Position numbers and translations under genes: made by a program. From NCBI RefSeq assembly GCF_010548145.1, contig NZ_JAAGLN010000038.1:1-42628 (forward strand): DNA of 42,628 nucleotides. The letters run 5' to 3'. The notes under the pieces were generated by a model. The model made no database searches, was not told the origin of the DNA, and was given only the letters and a program-made list of their open reading frames with translations. Source of the stretch: Streptomyces sp. SID10853. GTDB taxonomy: Bacteria; Actinomycetota; Actinomycetes; Streptomycetales; Streptomycetaceae. Positions 1 through 9,031 of this stretch are shown here, piece after piece. How positions within the stretch are numbered: the first letter of the stretch is position 1; each line of letters opens with the position of its first letter.

Positions 1-1
1 G

Positions 2-1408
2 TCGGCCGCCGTGCCGGCGCTCAGTTGGCGGGCCTGCGCCCAGCCCGGTGGCCCCGTCGGCCAGGAGTGCGCCGAGCTGCCCGTACCGCTCGACTACCAC
101 CACCCGGACGGACCGCGGCTCACCCTCGCGGTGTCCCGGCTGCGGAGCGACCGGCCGGCCGCGCGGCGCGGGACGCTCCTCGTGATCCCCGGGGGGCCCG
201 GCGGGTCCGGGGTGCAGCGGCTGACGCAGAAGGGGGCGGCGCTGCAAGGGCAGTTGGCCGGTGCGTACGACATCGTCAGCCTCGACCCCCGTGGGGTGGG
301 CGGCAGTACGCGGGCGAGCTGCGGGCTCCCCGCTGCCGACCGGCATCTGGTGACGGTCAGGTCCTGGCCCGCGGCTGACGGCGGGATCGCGGAGAACATC
401 GCGAGGTCCCGGCGGACCGCGGACGCGTGTGCCCGCAACGGCGGCCCGGTCCTGCGCAGCCTCACCACGGCCAACGAGGTCCGCGACATCGACCGCTTCC
501 GGCAGGCGCTGGGTGAGGAGAAACTGTCGGCGTGGGCCCAGTCGTACGGGACGTACGTCGGGGCCCAGTACGCGCAGAAGTATCCGCAGCACACCGACCG
601 GTGGGTCCTGGACAGCAACGGCGACCCCGACCCGTCGCGCGTCGCCCGCGGCTGGCTGGCGAACATGGCGGTCGGCGCGGACGACCGGATGCCCGACTTC
701 GCGGCCTGGGCCGCCGATCCCGCCAGGACGGACGACGGGCTGCGGCTGGCCCAGCACCCCGCTGAGGTAAGGCCGTTGTTCCTCGCGCTGGCCGCGAAGC
801 TGGACCGGGAGCCGAAGGCGACGACGGCCCCGGGCGTCCCGCTCACCGGCACCCTGCTGCGGCAGGCGCTGCAGAACGCGCTCTCCGACGACGCCGCGTT
901 CCCGCAGCTGGCTCAGCTGGTCAAGGCCGCGCAGGACCCGGCCGCGACGCCCGTCCTGACGCCCGATCTCTCCCAGGCCATGTCCGACGAGGACGCGGCT
1001 GTGGCGATCGGGGTGATCTGCAACGACGTGCGCTGGCCGGACCCGGTCTCCTCGTACGGCCCCGCGGTGGCCGCCGACCGCGCCGCCCGTCCCCTCACGG
1101 CGGGAATGCCGGTGAACATCACGCCCTGCACCTTCTGGAAGGACGCACCGGCCGCGCCGCCCACCCGGATCACCGACCGGGGTCCGTCGGACATCCTCAT
1201 GATCCAGAACCGCCGGGACCCCTACACGCCGTACGCGGGCGCCCTGAAGATGCGCGCCGCGCTCGGCGGCCGGGCCCGGCTGGTCACGGTCGACAGCGGC
1301 GGCCACGGCTCCTACCTGGGCACCGGGAACGCCTGCGGGGACCGGACCGTGACGCGGTTCCTCACGACCGGACTGCGGCCGGCGCACGACACGGAGTGCG
1401 CCGGCTGA
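2..1408 (+). CDS. Alpha/beta-hydrolase, tripeptidyl aminopeptidase type (5' end outside window)
   Basis: The reading frame is open to the window edge, so the true start and any signal peptide lie upstream; an in-frame GTG at 11 is unlikely to be the start. About 466 residues are visible. The oxyanion-hole motif GGPGGSG is near residue 60. The nucleophile Ser lies in AQSYGT (about residue 178 counted from GTG 11), the acid Asp in NRRDPYTPY (about 403) and the His in GGHGSY (about 432). This layout and the C-terminal TAP-like part match the secreted tripeptidyl aminopeptidases (SlpD/SlpE/Tap type) of Streptomyces, which remove N-terminal tripeptides from extracellular proteins. The usual GYSYG elbow reads AQSYG here. 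The substrate is not known. The gene converges with prfC at a gap of 21 bases. Confidence 0.85.
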   Translation, partial: SAAVPALSWRACAQPGGPVGQECAELPVPLDYHHPDGPRLTLAVSRLRSDRPAARRGTLLVIPGGPGGSGVQRLTQKGAALQGQLAGAYDIVSLDPRGVGGSTRASCGLPAADRHLVTVRSWPAADGGIAENIARSRRTADACARNGGPVLRSLTTANEVRDIDRFRQALGEEKLSAWAQSYGTYVGAQYAQKYPQHTDRWVLDSNGDPDPSRVARGWLANMAVGADDRMPDFAAWAADPARTDDGLRLAQHPAEVRPLFLALAAKLDREPKATTAPGVPLTGTLLRQALQNALSDDAAFPQLAQLVKAAQDPAATPVLTPDLSQAMSDEDAAVAIGVICNDVRWPDPVSSYGPAVAADRAARPLTAGMPVNITPCTFWKDAPAAPPTRITDRGPSDILMIQNRRDPYTPYAGALKMRAALGGRARLVTVDSGGHGSYLGTGNACGDRTVTRFLTTGLRPAHDTECAG

Positions 1409-1429
1409 GACAGGGCTGGACGGCAGGTT

Positions 1430-3019
1430 CTAGTCGTGCGCCGCCAGCAGGTGGTCCAGGCGGGCGTCGGGGAACGCCCGCTGGAAGGAGTTGGCCTGCC
1501 ACTTGTCGGGGAAGAGCGCCAGCACCTCCTTGTCGCGGACCCGGGTCAGCGCCTCGCCCTGGACCAGCCGCGCGCTGTTCAGCGCGTCGCCGCCCGCCGC
1601 GTCCGTGGACCTCGCCAGGTGGTACGGCAGGAACTCGAGCCGGACCGGAGAGGAGAACTCGCCCGCCATCCGGTGCGTCACCACGTCGAACTGCATCGGC
1701 CCCACCGCCGCGAGCACCGGCGACTGGTCCCCGCGCCGGTCCGAGACCAGCACCTGGACCACGCCCTCCTCGTCGAGCTGCGCGATCCCGCGCCGGAACT
1801 GCTTGGAGCGGCTGATGTCGGCCGGCCGTACGGCAGCGAAGTGCTCGGGCGCGAAGGTCGGCATCGGCGGGAACATCGCGGGCGGCCCGTCGTACAGGGT
1901 GTCGCCCACGCGGAGCGCCGCCGCGTTGCCCAGGCCGACGACGTCACCCGGGTAGGCGGTGTCGACCATGGAGCGGTCCTGGCCGAAGATGCTGTGCGCG
2001 TACTTGGTGGCGAACGGCCGCCCGGTCGCGGCCCGGGTGACGGTCTCCCCGCGCTCGAAGACCCCCGAGCACACCCGCAGGAACGCGATGCGGTCCCGGT
2101 GCGAGGGGTCCATGTTCGCCTGCACCTTGAAGACGAGCCCGGAGAAGGGCGCGTCGACCGGGCGGGCGCCGCCGCCCTCCAGCTCGCGGGCGTGCGGTGC
2201 AGGGGCGATGTCGACGATCGCGTCGAGCAGCAGGCGTACACCGATGTTGGAGACCGCCGCACCGAAGAAGACCGGTGTCGACGTGGCGCCCAGGAAGGAC
2301 TCCGGGTCGAACTCGGCGCCCTCGGCCTGCAGCAGCTGCAGCTCCTCGGTGGCCTGCTCCCAGCGGTCGCCCTCCTCGGTGGCCGCCTGCTCGGCCGAGA
2401 TGATCTCTTCCTCGGCCTGGTGGGCGCCGCCGGGCGTACGGGTGTAGCGCAGCATCCGCTCGGGGGAGCGCGCGTCGATCAGGCCGCGCATCTCGCCGGC
2501 CTCGCCGACCGGCCAGGTCACCGGGGTGGGCCGGACCCGCAGCTCGCGCTCGATCTCGTCCAGCAGCTCCAGGGCCTCACGGCCCGGCCGGTCCCACTTG
2601 TTGACGAAGGTGATCACCGGGATACGGCGGTGCCGGCAGACGTCGAAGAGCTTGCGGGTCTGCTCCTCCAGGCCCTTGGCGGCGTCGATGAGCATCACGG
2701 CGCAGTCGACCGCCGCGAGCACCCGGTAGGTGTCCTCGGAGAAGTCCGCGTGACCGGGGGTGTCGAGGAGGTTGAGCACATGGCCCCGGTGGTCGAACTG
2801 GAGCACCGCCGACGTCACGGAGATACCGCGCGCCTTCTCCATCTCCATCCAGTCGGACGCGACCGCGCGCCGCCCCGACTTCCCGTGCACGGCGCCCGCC
2901 TCGGTGATGGCGTGCGCGTGCAGGGCCAGGGCCTCGGTGATCGTCGACTTTCCCGCGTCGGGGTGGCTGATGACCGCGAAGGTCCGCCGCCTGGCCGCCT
3001 CGGCCGCCGTCCCGCTCAC
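1430..3019 (-). CDS. prfC: Peptide chain release factor 3
   Basis: RF3 is a translational GTPase that recycles RF1/RF2 from the ribosome after termination. The G domain is intact: P-loop HPDAGKST (residues 19-26), DTPGH, and NKWDR as the NKxD motif. Domain II and the C-terminal RF3 domain follow. I chose the GTG start at 3019 because GGAG sits five bases upstream. The resulting 529 residues is the usual RF3 length, and the protein then opens a few residues before the conserved RRTFAVISHPDAGKST block. An in-frame ATG at 3220 would add about 67 Pro/Gly-rich residues not typical of the family. The gene is divergent from the methyltransferase-like gene at 3230. Confidence 0.95.
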   Translation of the reverse strand: MSGTAAEAARRRTFAVISHPDAGKSTITEALALHAHAITEAGAVHGKSGRRAVASDWMEMEKARGISVTSAVLQFDHRGHVLNLLDTPGHADFSEDTYRVLAAVDCAVMLIDAAKGLEEQTRKLFDVCRHRRIPVITFVNKWDRPGREALELLDEIERELRVRPTPVTWPVGEAGEMRGLIDARSPERMLRYTRTPGGAHQAEEEIISAEQAATEEGDRWEQATEELQLLQAEGAEFDPESFLGATSTPVFFGAAVSNIGVRLLLDAIVDIAPAPHARELEGGGARPVDAPFSGLVFKVQANMDPSHRDRIAFLRVCSGVFERGETVTRAATGRPFATKYAHSIFGQDRSMVDTAYPGDVVGLGNAAALRVGDTLYDGPPAMFPPMPTFAPEHFAAVRPADISRSKQFRRGIAQLDEEGVVQVLVSDRRGDQSPVLAAVGPMQFDVVTHRMAGEFSSPVRLEFLPYHLARSTDAAGGDALNSARLVQGEALTRVRDKEVLALFPDKWQANSFQRAFPDARLDHLLAAHD

Positions 3020-3229
3020 ACCAGCTCCGCCGGGGGCGTCCCCTTTGCCCGCGGAAGTCCCGTACGTCTGCACCCTCGCCACCAGTCCCTTGTCCGTCCG
3101 AACCACCAGTGTGCGGCAAGGCGCCACCCGGCCGGGACCGGCGCCCGGCGCGGGACGGTCCGCGCCGCCCGCTGTGGGACCCTCCAGGGGCGGGGGCGCC
3201 GGGGGAAAGACCAGGGACAAGGACAGCGG

Positions 3230-3958
3230 ATGAGCGCACGTTTCCAGGAAATCGACTGGCGGCCCACGCCCATGGGCGAGATCAGTCTGCGGCGCCGGCG
3301 CGACCCGGCGTCAGGCGACGACGTGTACGAGGTGAAGCTCGGGGACGAGTTCCTGATGTCGAGCCTCTTCACGCTGGGTGAGACCGAACTCACCCGGCTC
3401 GGCCTCGCGGAGCTGCCGGACGCCCCGCTGGACGTCGCCGTGGGCGGACTCGGCCTCGGGTACACGGCGCGGGCGGCGCTGGACGACCGGCGGGTGGCCT
3501 CGCTGATGGTGGTCGACGCCCTGGGCGAGGTCATCGACTGGCACCGGCGCGGGCTCGTCCCGCTGGGCGCCGGGCTGGCGGCCGACGACCGCTGCCGGCT
3601 GGTGCACGGCGACTTCTTCGCCCTGGCCACCGGCCCCGGCGGCCTGGACCCCGAGGAGCCGGGGCGCCGCTTCCACGCGATCCTGCTGGACGTCGACCAC
3701 TCACCGCGCCACGTGCTGCACCCGAGCCACGCGGCACTCTACGGCCCGGCGGGGCTGCGCGCCCTCGCCGGACTGCTGCACCCGGGCGGGGCCTTCGCGC
3801 TGTGGTCGAACGACCCGCCGGACACGGAGTTCGGGGCCGTACTCGCGGAGGTCTTCCCGCACACGCGGGCGCACGTGGTCACCTTCGGCAATCCGCTCCA
3901 GGGGGGAACGTCGACCAACACGGTCTATGTGGCCCGCAGGGGGACGGACAGCCCCTGA
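3230..3958 (+). CDS. Spermidine-synthase-fold (class I methyltransferase-like) protein
   Basis: This 242-residue protein has a Rossmann core. The glycine-rich nucleotide loop AVGGLGLGYTARAAL is near residues 69-83, an acidic strand end VVDALGEV is near 95-102, and a catalytic-region strand reads ILLDVDHSP. These match the spermidine synthase-like / SAM-dependent methyltransferase fold. Actinobacterial members of this group are often annotated as spermidine synthases, but no substrate is proven, and the propylamine-transfer residues cannot be confirmed by eye. The start ATG at 3230 gives a natural N-terminus (MSARFQEIDW). It faces prfC across about 210 bases that must hold both promoters. Confidence 0.75.
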   Translation: MSARFQEIDWRPTPMGEISLRRRRDPASGDDVYEVKLGDEFLMSSLFTLGETELTRLGLAELPDAPLDVAVGGLGLGYTARAALDDRRVASLMVVDALGEVIDWHRRGLVPLGAGLAADDRCRLVHGDFFALATGPGGLDPEEPGRRFHAILLDVDHSPRHVLHPSHAALYGPAGLRALAGLLHPGGAFALWSNDPPDTEFGAVLAEVFPHTRAHVVTFGNPLQGGTSTNTVYVARRGTDSP

Positions 3959-3999
3959 GGACCGTCACCCGGCCGGGGCCCACTCACCCGGACGGGCTC

Positions 4000-5532
4000 T
4001 CACTGACCCGGCAGGGGCAGGCCGGACTTGTTCTTCACGAGGCTGACGTCCTGGACGAACAGCTGGAACAGCAGCTGGCTGGGGCCGGCTTCCCGCCCGT
4101 TCTTGTTCTTGGCGCCCTGGGCGATCGCCAGGCTGTACGGCTCGTTCTTCTCCGCCTTCATCCCGACGTAGCCGGGCAGCGTGCCTTCGTTGCCCGTCGC
4201 GGCCTGGTGCTCGCCGCCCATCGCCTTGTGGATCAGTTCGGTCTTGTGGCCCGGTCCGAGCGCCATGTGGTCCGAAGTGAAGAGGAGTTCGTGGGCGCCC
4301 GGCTTCAGCGTGAACTTCAGCTGGACCTGATAGCTGTCGCCCGCCAAGTCGTGGTAGTAGTCCGCCTGCTCCTGGTCGCCCAGGTGAGCGCCGATCGTCA
4401 TGCCCTTGTGCTGGGTCTTGAACTCCTTCGCCGTGCCACCGCCCTGTTCCACATAGGCCAGGGCGGCACGCTGTGCTTCACTGCCCCAGTAGCTCAGGAC
4501 GCCTTCGGCCTCGGCGTGACTCATGGAACGGAACAGCTCCAGGCTGCCGGAGGCCGGCGGCTTGGCCGCCAGGTCACGCAGCAGCGCGGGTCCGACTGTC
4601 TTGATGATCTCGTCCATGGTGCGTGTCGTGCCCTTGGCCGTCTTCTTCTGGCTCTTCTGATTCTTCTGGTTCTTCTTGCCGGTGGCCCTGAGGCGGCTTG
4701 TCTCCTCGGCCATCTCCCGTGAGGACGTACCGTCGGCGCCGCGCAGCCCTGCCGCGCGTTCCCAGTGCTCTGTGGTCATGACGTTCTGCGGGTTGTCCGG
4801 GTCGGCGTGGTCGTAGGCCCGCTGTACGAAGGGACCGGCCTGCCGGTGGGAAGGCGCCATCCGGCGTTGCACGTCCTCGCCGGCCCGTGGGCCGGCCGCC
4901 ATGACGCGGGCGGCCGTGGCCTCGGCCTCGCGCTCGAAGCGGTCGGACGGGTCGGAGACCTTCAGCCCGTCCCCGTTGTCGGTGCCGACGACCGGGCCCC
5001 GGCGCTGCTGGATGACATGGGTGAGTTCATGGGCCAGCGTGTGCTGGTCCCCGCCGCCGTCCCCGATGACGATGTGGTTGCTGCTGGTGTAGGCGCGGGC
5101 GCCGACCTCGGCCGCGGAAGCCCTGGCCGCCGAGTCGTTGTGGATGCGGACGTCGGAGAAGTCCGCGCCCAGTCGCGCTTCCATGTCGGTACGGGTGGTG
5201 TCGTCCAGCGGCCTGCCCGATGTCCGCAGCACGTCATGGACGGCCGAGCGCTGCACCGCGGGCGGTACCTCGGCCTGCACCCCGGCCTGCCGCATCTCTG
5301 CCTGCCGGGCCGGCTCGGCCTGCTGGTGGCCGCATCCGGCGCTGTGCTCGTGCTCCTCCTGGGCCCAGGGGTGGCCGTTGCGGCGGAGCAGCTGGATGAC
5401 AGCGGCGTTGCCGGCACCGGCCTGCACACCGAGCAGCCCGCGCAGCTGCGCGGAGGCAGCGGATGCGGGTTCGCCGGCCGGGGCACGGCCGGTGCCGGCC
5501 CCGGTGCGTCCGGCGTTGTCGTGCCCGTGCAT
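4000..5532 (-). CDS. DUF4157 protein with candidate effector C-terminal domain
   Basis: The protein has 510 residues from the ATG at 5532. The first ~80 residues are Ala/Gly-rich and carry QLRGLLGVQAGAGNAAV, a short motif I associate with DUF4157 proteins. The DUF4157 domain spans about 90-180: FSDVRIHNDSAA, then HTLAHELTHVIQQ with HELTH at residues 168-172, a zinc-peptidase-like HExxH. A Lys/Gln/Asn-rich linker (about 280-310) leads to a C-terminal domain of about 190 residues opening with LFRSMSHAEAE (Arg335). That opening resembles the first motif of ADP-ribosyltransferase-like toxins, but I cannot identify the remaining catalytic residues, so this is inference only. DUF4157 proteins are known to be enriched as cargo of extracellular contractile injection systems, and such a locus starts near 39.6 kb in this window. 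No signal peptide is visible, as expected for a particle-loaded effector. The linker uses less GC-rich codons than its neighbours. Confidence 0.8.
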   Translation of the reverse strand: MHGHDNAGRTGAGTGRAPAGEPASAASAQLRGLLGVQAGAGNAAVIQLLRRNGHPWAQEEHEHSAGCGHQQAEPARQAEMRQAGVQAEVPPAVQRSAVHDVLRTSGRPLDDTTRTDMEARLGADFSDVRIHNDSAARASAAEVGARAYTSSNHIVIGDGGGDQHTLAHELTHVIQQRRGPVVGTDNGDGLKVSDPSDRFEREAEATAARVMAAGPRAGEDVQRRMAPSHRQAGPFVQRAYDHADPDNPQNVMTTEHWERAAGLRGADGTSSREMAEETSRLRATGKKNQKNQKSQKKTAKGTTRTMDEIIKTVGPALLRDLAAKPPASGSLELFRSMSHAEAEGVLSYWGSEAQRAALAYVEQGGGTAKEFKTQHKGMTIGAHLGDQEQADYYHDLAGDSYQVQLKFTLKPGAHELLFTSDHMALGPGHKTELIHKAMGGEHQAATGNEGTLPGYVGMKAEKNEPYSLAIAQGAKNKNGREAGPSQLLFQLFVQDVSLVKNKSGLPLPGQ

Positions 5533-5620
5533 GGGATCTCTTTTCCGGCGGGAGACGGTCAACCTCTCCTGTATACGCGCCGGGGAGCCGCTGATGCCAG
5601 GTACGGACGGGCAGCATCGG

Positions 5621-5644
5621 CCGCCGGACCGGCCCGTCCGGCGG
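5621..5644. repeat. Perfect 9-bp inverted repeat between divergent DUF4157 and flavoprotein genes
   Basis: CCGCCGGAC at 5621-5629 is mirrored by GTCCGGCGG at 5636-5644 with a 6-base loop. It lies midway in the 196-base region between the two divergent start codons. It may be an operator or a hairpin; very high local GC makes chance dyads common. Confidence 0.4.
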
Positions 5645-5728
5645 GGCCTCCCGGCCACGGACGGCGGCGCGTCCAGCAGACTGGTCCCGCGGCAGCAGCA
5701 CACCGAATCGCCAGGTACAGGGGGCCAC

Positions 5729-6334
5729 ATGACGGAACAGCCCGACGCCACACGCCGGTCCGACGCCACACGCCGGTCCGACCTCACACGGCGGCCCGCG
5801 GAGACCGGACAGCCCGCCCGCCGGAAGCGGCCCTTCCTGTACGTGGTGGTCTGTGCGTCCGGTATCGCGGGCGGTGTGGGCGAGCTGATCACCGCCGCGC
5901 AGCAGGCCCAGTGGGACGTCGGTGTCGTCGCCACCCCGCAGGGGCTCGGCTTCATCGACGCGGAAGCGGTGGTGGAGCAGACCGGCTACCCGATCAGATC
6001 CGCCTGGCGCGCCCCGGGTGACCCGCGCCCCCTGCCACCGGCGGACGCCATCGCGGTGGCGCCCGCCACCTTCAACACGATCAACAAATGGGCGGCCGGT
6101 ATCTCCGACACCCTGGCGCTCGGCATCCTCTGCGAGGCGTACGGCGCGGGCATCCGCACCGCCGTACTGCCCTGTCTGAACGCGGCCCAGGCCGCCCACC
6201 CCGCGTACCGCAGGAGCGTCGACACGCTGCGCGGCATGGGCGTCCTCTTCAGCGCGTACGACCCGGGCCGTCCCGGCGCGCCGGACGCCGCCGCCGGATT
6301 CCGCTGGACCGAGGCGCTGGAGCTGCTCGGCTGA
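5729..6334 (+). CDS. Flavoprotein (HFCD/PPCDC-like fold)
   Basis: This 201-residue cytoplasmic protein starts at ATG 5729. After a basic N-terminal extension it has the fold start FLYVVVCASGIAGGVGELI, then PATFNTINKWAAGISDTLAL, a pattern of the homo-oligomeric flavin-containing Cys decarboxylase family (PF02441). Members bind FMN and decarboxylate peptidyl or coenzyme precursors, but many actinobacterial ones have no known substrate. The N-terminal extension is encoded by an 18-base direct repeat (5743-5760 and 5761-5778, with a degenerate third copy), giving repeated ATRRSD units; it looks non-catalytic. The gene converges with the FemX-type gene at a gap of 18 bases. Confidence 0.8.
   Translation: MTEQPDATRRSDATRRSDLTRRPAETGQPARRKRPFLYVVVCASGIAGGVGELITAAQQAQWDVGVVATPQGLGFIDAEAVVEQTGYPIRSAWRAPGDPRPLPPADAIAVAPATFNTINKWAAGISDTLALGILCEAYGAGIRTAVLPCLNAAQAAHPAYRRSVDTLRGMGVLFSAYDPGRPGAPDAAAGFRWTEALELLG
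5743..5796. repeat. 18-bp in-frame direct repeat in flavoprotein N-terminus
   Basis: The unit CGACGCCACACGCCGGTC occurs at 5743-5760 and 5761-5778; a diverged third unit covers 5779-5796. The length is a multiple of three, so copy changes would keep the reading frame. Confidence 0.8.
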
Positions 6335-6352
6335 GCCTGCGCGCCCGCCGGT

Positions 6353-7474
6353 TCAGCGGCGGGACATGTACAGGTCGAGGGCCTTGTGCAGGAAGCGGTT
6401 GAGGGGGAAGTCCCACTCGCCCAGGTACTCGACGGCATGGCCGCCGGTGCCGACCTTGAAGCGGAGCAGGCCCAGGAGGTGGTTGCTCTCGTCCAGGGTG
6501 TCGGTGATGCCCCGCAGGTCGTAGACGCCCGCGCCGAGCGCGTGGGCGTCGGACATCATGCGCCACTGGATGGCGTTGTTCGGCTGGACTTCGCGCTTTC
6601 TGCCGGTGGAGGCGCCGTAGGAGTACCAGACGTGCTCGCCGACCGTCAGCATGGTGGCCGCCGCGAGGACGTCACCCTCGTGGTGGGCGAGATAGAGCCG
6701 CATACGGTCGGGGTCCTCGGCCGTCAGTACGGTCCACATCCGCTGGAAATAGGAGAGCGGGCGGGCGATGAACCGGTCCCGCTCGGCCGTCTCGGCGTAC
6801 AGGTCGTAGAAGGCGGACAGGTCTCCGTACCCGCCCCGTACGACGGTGACTCCGGCCTTCTCGGCCTTCTTGATGTTGCGCCGCCACTGCTGGTTGAAGC
6901 CCTGCTGCACCTCGTCCAGTGAGCGCCCCGCGAACGGGACCTGGAACACATAGCGCGGCTGGCCCGCCGCGAAGCCGTCCTCGCCGCCCGGTTCGGTCTG
7001 CTGCCAGCCCATCCGGCGCAGCCGGCCGGCGACATCGGCAGCCCGCGGGTCGTGCCAGGTCGCCTCGGCGTCCCGCAGCCGTCCGGCCGCCGGATCGGCG
7101 ATCGCGGCCTTGACCGCCTCCGTGTCCCAGCTCCTGGCGACCACGGGCGGCCCCATCTTCACCGAGAACGCCCCCTGCCTCTTCAGATGGGCCAGCATCG
7201 GTTCGAGCCACCGCTCCAGGTCGGCGGCGTACCAGTCGATGACCGGACCCTCGGGCAGGTAGGCGAGATAGCGCCGGAGCCTGGGCAGGGGTCTGGACAG
7301 GACGAGCCCCGCCCCGACGAGCCGGTCGTCCGTGTCGTACCAGCCCAGGCTCTCCGCCCGCCAGTCCGGCTTCACGTCGCCCCACGACGGGACCTGCATA
7401 TGGCTCGCCGAAGGCCGGGTCCTGATGAAGGCCAGGTGTTCTTCGCGGGTGATGCCCTTCAGCCGAAGGCTCAT
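6353..7474 (-). CDS. femX: FemAB-family aminoacyltransferase, FemX-like (lipid II:glycine)
   Basis: The product has 373 residues and belongs to the FemABX family. These enzymes move amino acids from aminoacyl-tRNA onto the lipid II stem peptide; in Streptomyces FemX adds the first glycine of the interpeptide bridge. Two tandem GNAT-like domains are visible. Recognisable blocks are QVPSWGDVK near residue 30, FQVPFAGRSLDEVQQGFNQQ and WRRNIKKAEKAGV near the middle, and YDLRGITDTLDESNHLLGL / FKVGTGG at the end. ATG 7474 is preferred: GGAG is eight bases upstream, whereas TTG 7480 would sit only two bases from it. Streptomycetes carry several Fem paralogues, so assignment to FemX itself is tentative. 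Confidence 0.85.
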   Translation of the reverse strand: MSLRLKGITREEHLAFIRTRPSASHMQVPSWGDVKPDWRAESLGWYDTDDRLVGAGLVLSRPLPRLRRYLAYLPEGPVIDWYAADLERWLEPMLAHLKRQGAFSVKMGPPVVARSWDTEAVKAAIADPAAGRLRDAEATWHDPRAADVAGRLRRMGWQQTEPGGEDGFAAGQPRYVFQVPFAGRSLDEVQQGFNQQWRRNIKKAEKAGVTVVRGGYGDLSAFYDLYAETAERDRFIARPLSYFQRMWTVLTAEDPDRMRLYLAHHEGDVLAAATMLTVGEHVWYSYGASTGRKREVQPNNAIQWRMMSDAHALGAGVYDLRGITDTLDESNHLLGLLRFKVGTGGHAVEYLGEWDFPLNRFLHKALDLYMSRR

Positions 7475-7609
7475 GCGCAACGCTCCTCTGCCCGGGACGC
7501 CCCTCCCGAGGCGTACGGCCCGTCAAGTCTCTCCGTACGCACCATGTCAAGACCGCATCTCTCTGTCCCGGGGCGCCACGCCGCATTACCGAGTCCGGGG
7601 GCAACGCCG

Positions 7610-7655
7610 CCCGGCACCCGACCGCCCGGCACCCGACCGGCCCGGCACCCGGCTG
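7610..7655. repeat. Short tandem repeat between FemX-like and permease genes
   Basis: About three imperfect copies of a 14-15 base unit (CCCGGCACCCGACCG) lie just before the stop end of the permease gene, in the 186-base gap. No gene or clear regulatory role is visible. Confidence 0.6.
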
Positions 7656-7660
7656 CCCGG

Positions 7661-9031
7661 TCAGGCCCCCGGCACCGTGCCCGGTACGGCGGCCGCCTCC
7701 GTCGTACCGCGGTCCGGTTCGGCGAGACGCCGGAAGAGCGGGTGGAGCAGGACCGCGGTGAGGGTACCCGCCACCACGCCGCTGCCCAGGACCGTCCGGG
7801 CCCAGCCGGGGAAGCCCTGGTAGATGTCCGGGGCGACCACCGGCAGCAGTCCAGCGGTGAGCGCCAGGGCGATCACCGTGGAGTTGGCCGTCGCGCCGGG
7901 TGCGGTACGGGCCAGCATGTCGATGCCCATGGCCGCGATGATCCCGTAGATCACCAGCGACGATCCCCCGACGACCGGCGCCGGTATCCCGGCCAGCAGC
8001 CGGGAGAGCGGCGCGAGCAGACCCACCACGACGAGCAGGGCACCCGCCCCCGCCGTGACGAAGCGGCTGCGGACCCCGGTCAGCCGGACGATCCCGATGT
8101 TCTCCGAACTGGTCACGAGCAGCGACGTACCGAACAGCCCGCCGAAGAGCGAGACCAGCGCATCGGTCCCGGCCACACGCGGCACATCGCGTCCCGGGTC
8201 GGCGGTCCTGCCCACCGTCTCGCTGTTCAGGACGGTCTGGCCGGTGATCTCCGCCAGGGTGGTGAGGCTGAAGACCAGCAGCGGCAGGGCGGCGAGCACG
8301 TCGAAGTGCGGTGCCCCGTACGGCAGGAGACGCGGGAGAGCCAGGCCACCGCCTCCGTCGCCGGGCGGTGTGAAGCGGCCGAGACCCGTCGTGACGGCGA
8401 CGAGGGTGCCCGCGCCCATCCCGAACAGCACCGCCGTCTGCCGCCAGACCCCGCGGAGCAGCAGCAGGAGCAGCAGCGTGCAGCCGATGGTCGCGGCGGC
8501 CAGCAGCACCGCCGACGGCGCCGCGTACCCGGCGGCCCCCGCCTGACCGGTGATCAGCTGCGCGCCGACCTTGATCATGCCGACGCCGATCAGCAGCACG
8601 GTGACCCCCATGACCAGCGGGGGGAAGAGCCGCACGACCCGTGCGTAGAACGGCAGTACGGCGCAGAGCAGCGCCGCGGCCAGCACGACCGCACCGGTCG
8701 CCGTGGCCGGGCCGTGGTCCTTGGCCGTCTGGAGGAACAGCGCCGTCGCCGCCCCGCCGGGCAGCATCACGAACGGCAGCCTCACCCCGATCCTCCACAC
8801 CCCGACCGACTGCAGCAGCGTGCCCGCGCCGCACAGCACGAGCACGGCGCTGAGCAGGGAAGCGGTCCGCCCGGGGCCGAGGCCGAGCGCCTGGCCGGTC
8901 AGGAACACCGTCGAGACGGGCGAGGCCACCATGACCAGCACGTGCTGCGCGGACAGCGGGGCCAGCCGGCGCAGCGGCAGCCGCTCGTCGACGGCGTGGA
9001 CCTGCCGGGGCGCCGGGCCCGCGGTGGTCAC
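7661..9031 (-). CDS. NCS2-family nucleobase (xanthine/uracil-type) permease
   Basis: This 456-residue polytopic membrane protein has about 12-14 hydrophobic helices. The NCS2 signature region reads ETVGRTADPGRD, then SSENIGIVRLTGVRSR, matching the family's [QEP]NxGxxxxT motif. Nucleobase:cation symporters of this group import xanthine, uric acid or uracil; the exact substrate cannot be read from the sequence. The GTG start at 9031 overlaps the TGA of the upstream arylsulfotransferase-like gene (GTGA), so translation is probably coupled. The first residues TTAGPAPRQVHAVDERLP are typical for the family. The pair faces a XRE-cupin regulator. Confidence 0.87.
   Translation of the reverse strand: MTTAGPAPRQVHAVDERLPLRRLAPLSAQHVLVMVASPVSTVFLTGQALGLGPGRTASLLSAVLVLCGAGTLLQSVGVWRIGVRLPFVMLPGGAATALFLQTAKDHGPATATGAVVLAAALLCAVLPFYARVVRLFPPLVMGVTVLLIGVGMIKVGAQLITGQAGAAGYAAPSAVLLAAATIGCTLLLLLLLRGVWRQTAVLFGMGAGTLVAVTTGLGRFTPPGDGGGGLALPRLLPYGAPHFDVLAALPLLVFSLTTLAEITGQTVLNSETVGRTADPGRDVPRVAGTDALVSLFGGLFGTSLLVTSSENIGIVRLTGVRSRFVTAGAGALLVVVGLLAPLSRLLAGIPAPVVGGSSLVIYGIIAAMGIDMLARTAPGATANSTVIALALTAGLLPVVAPDIYQGFPGWARTVLGSGVVAGTLTAVLLHPLFRRLAEPDRGTTEAAAVPGTVPGA

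Noticed and set aside
1436..3229. Long plus-strand open frame opposite prfC, in frame with the gene at 3230
   Set aside because: It is the GC-bias shadow of prfC; only the part after 3230 has family-like sequence and a natural start.
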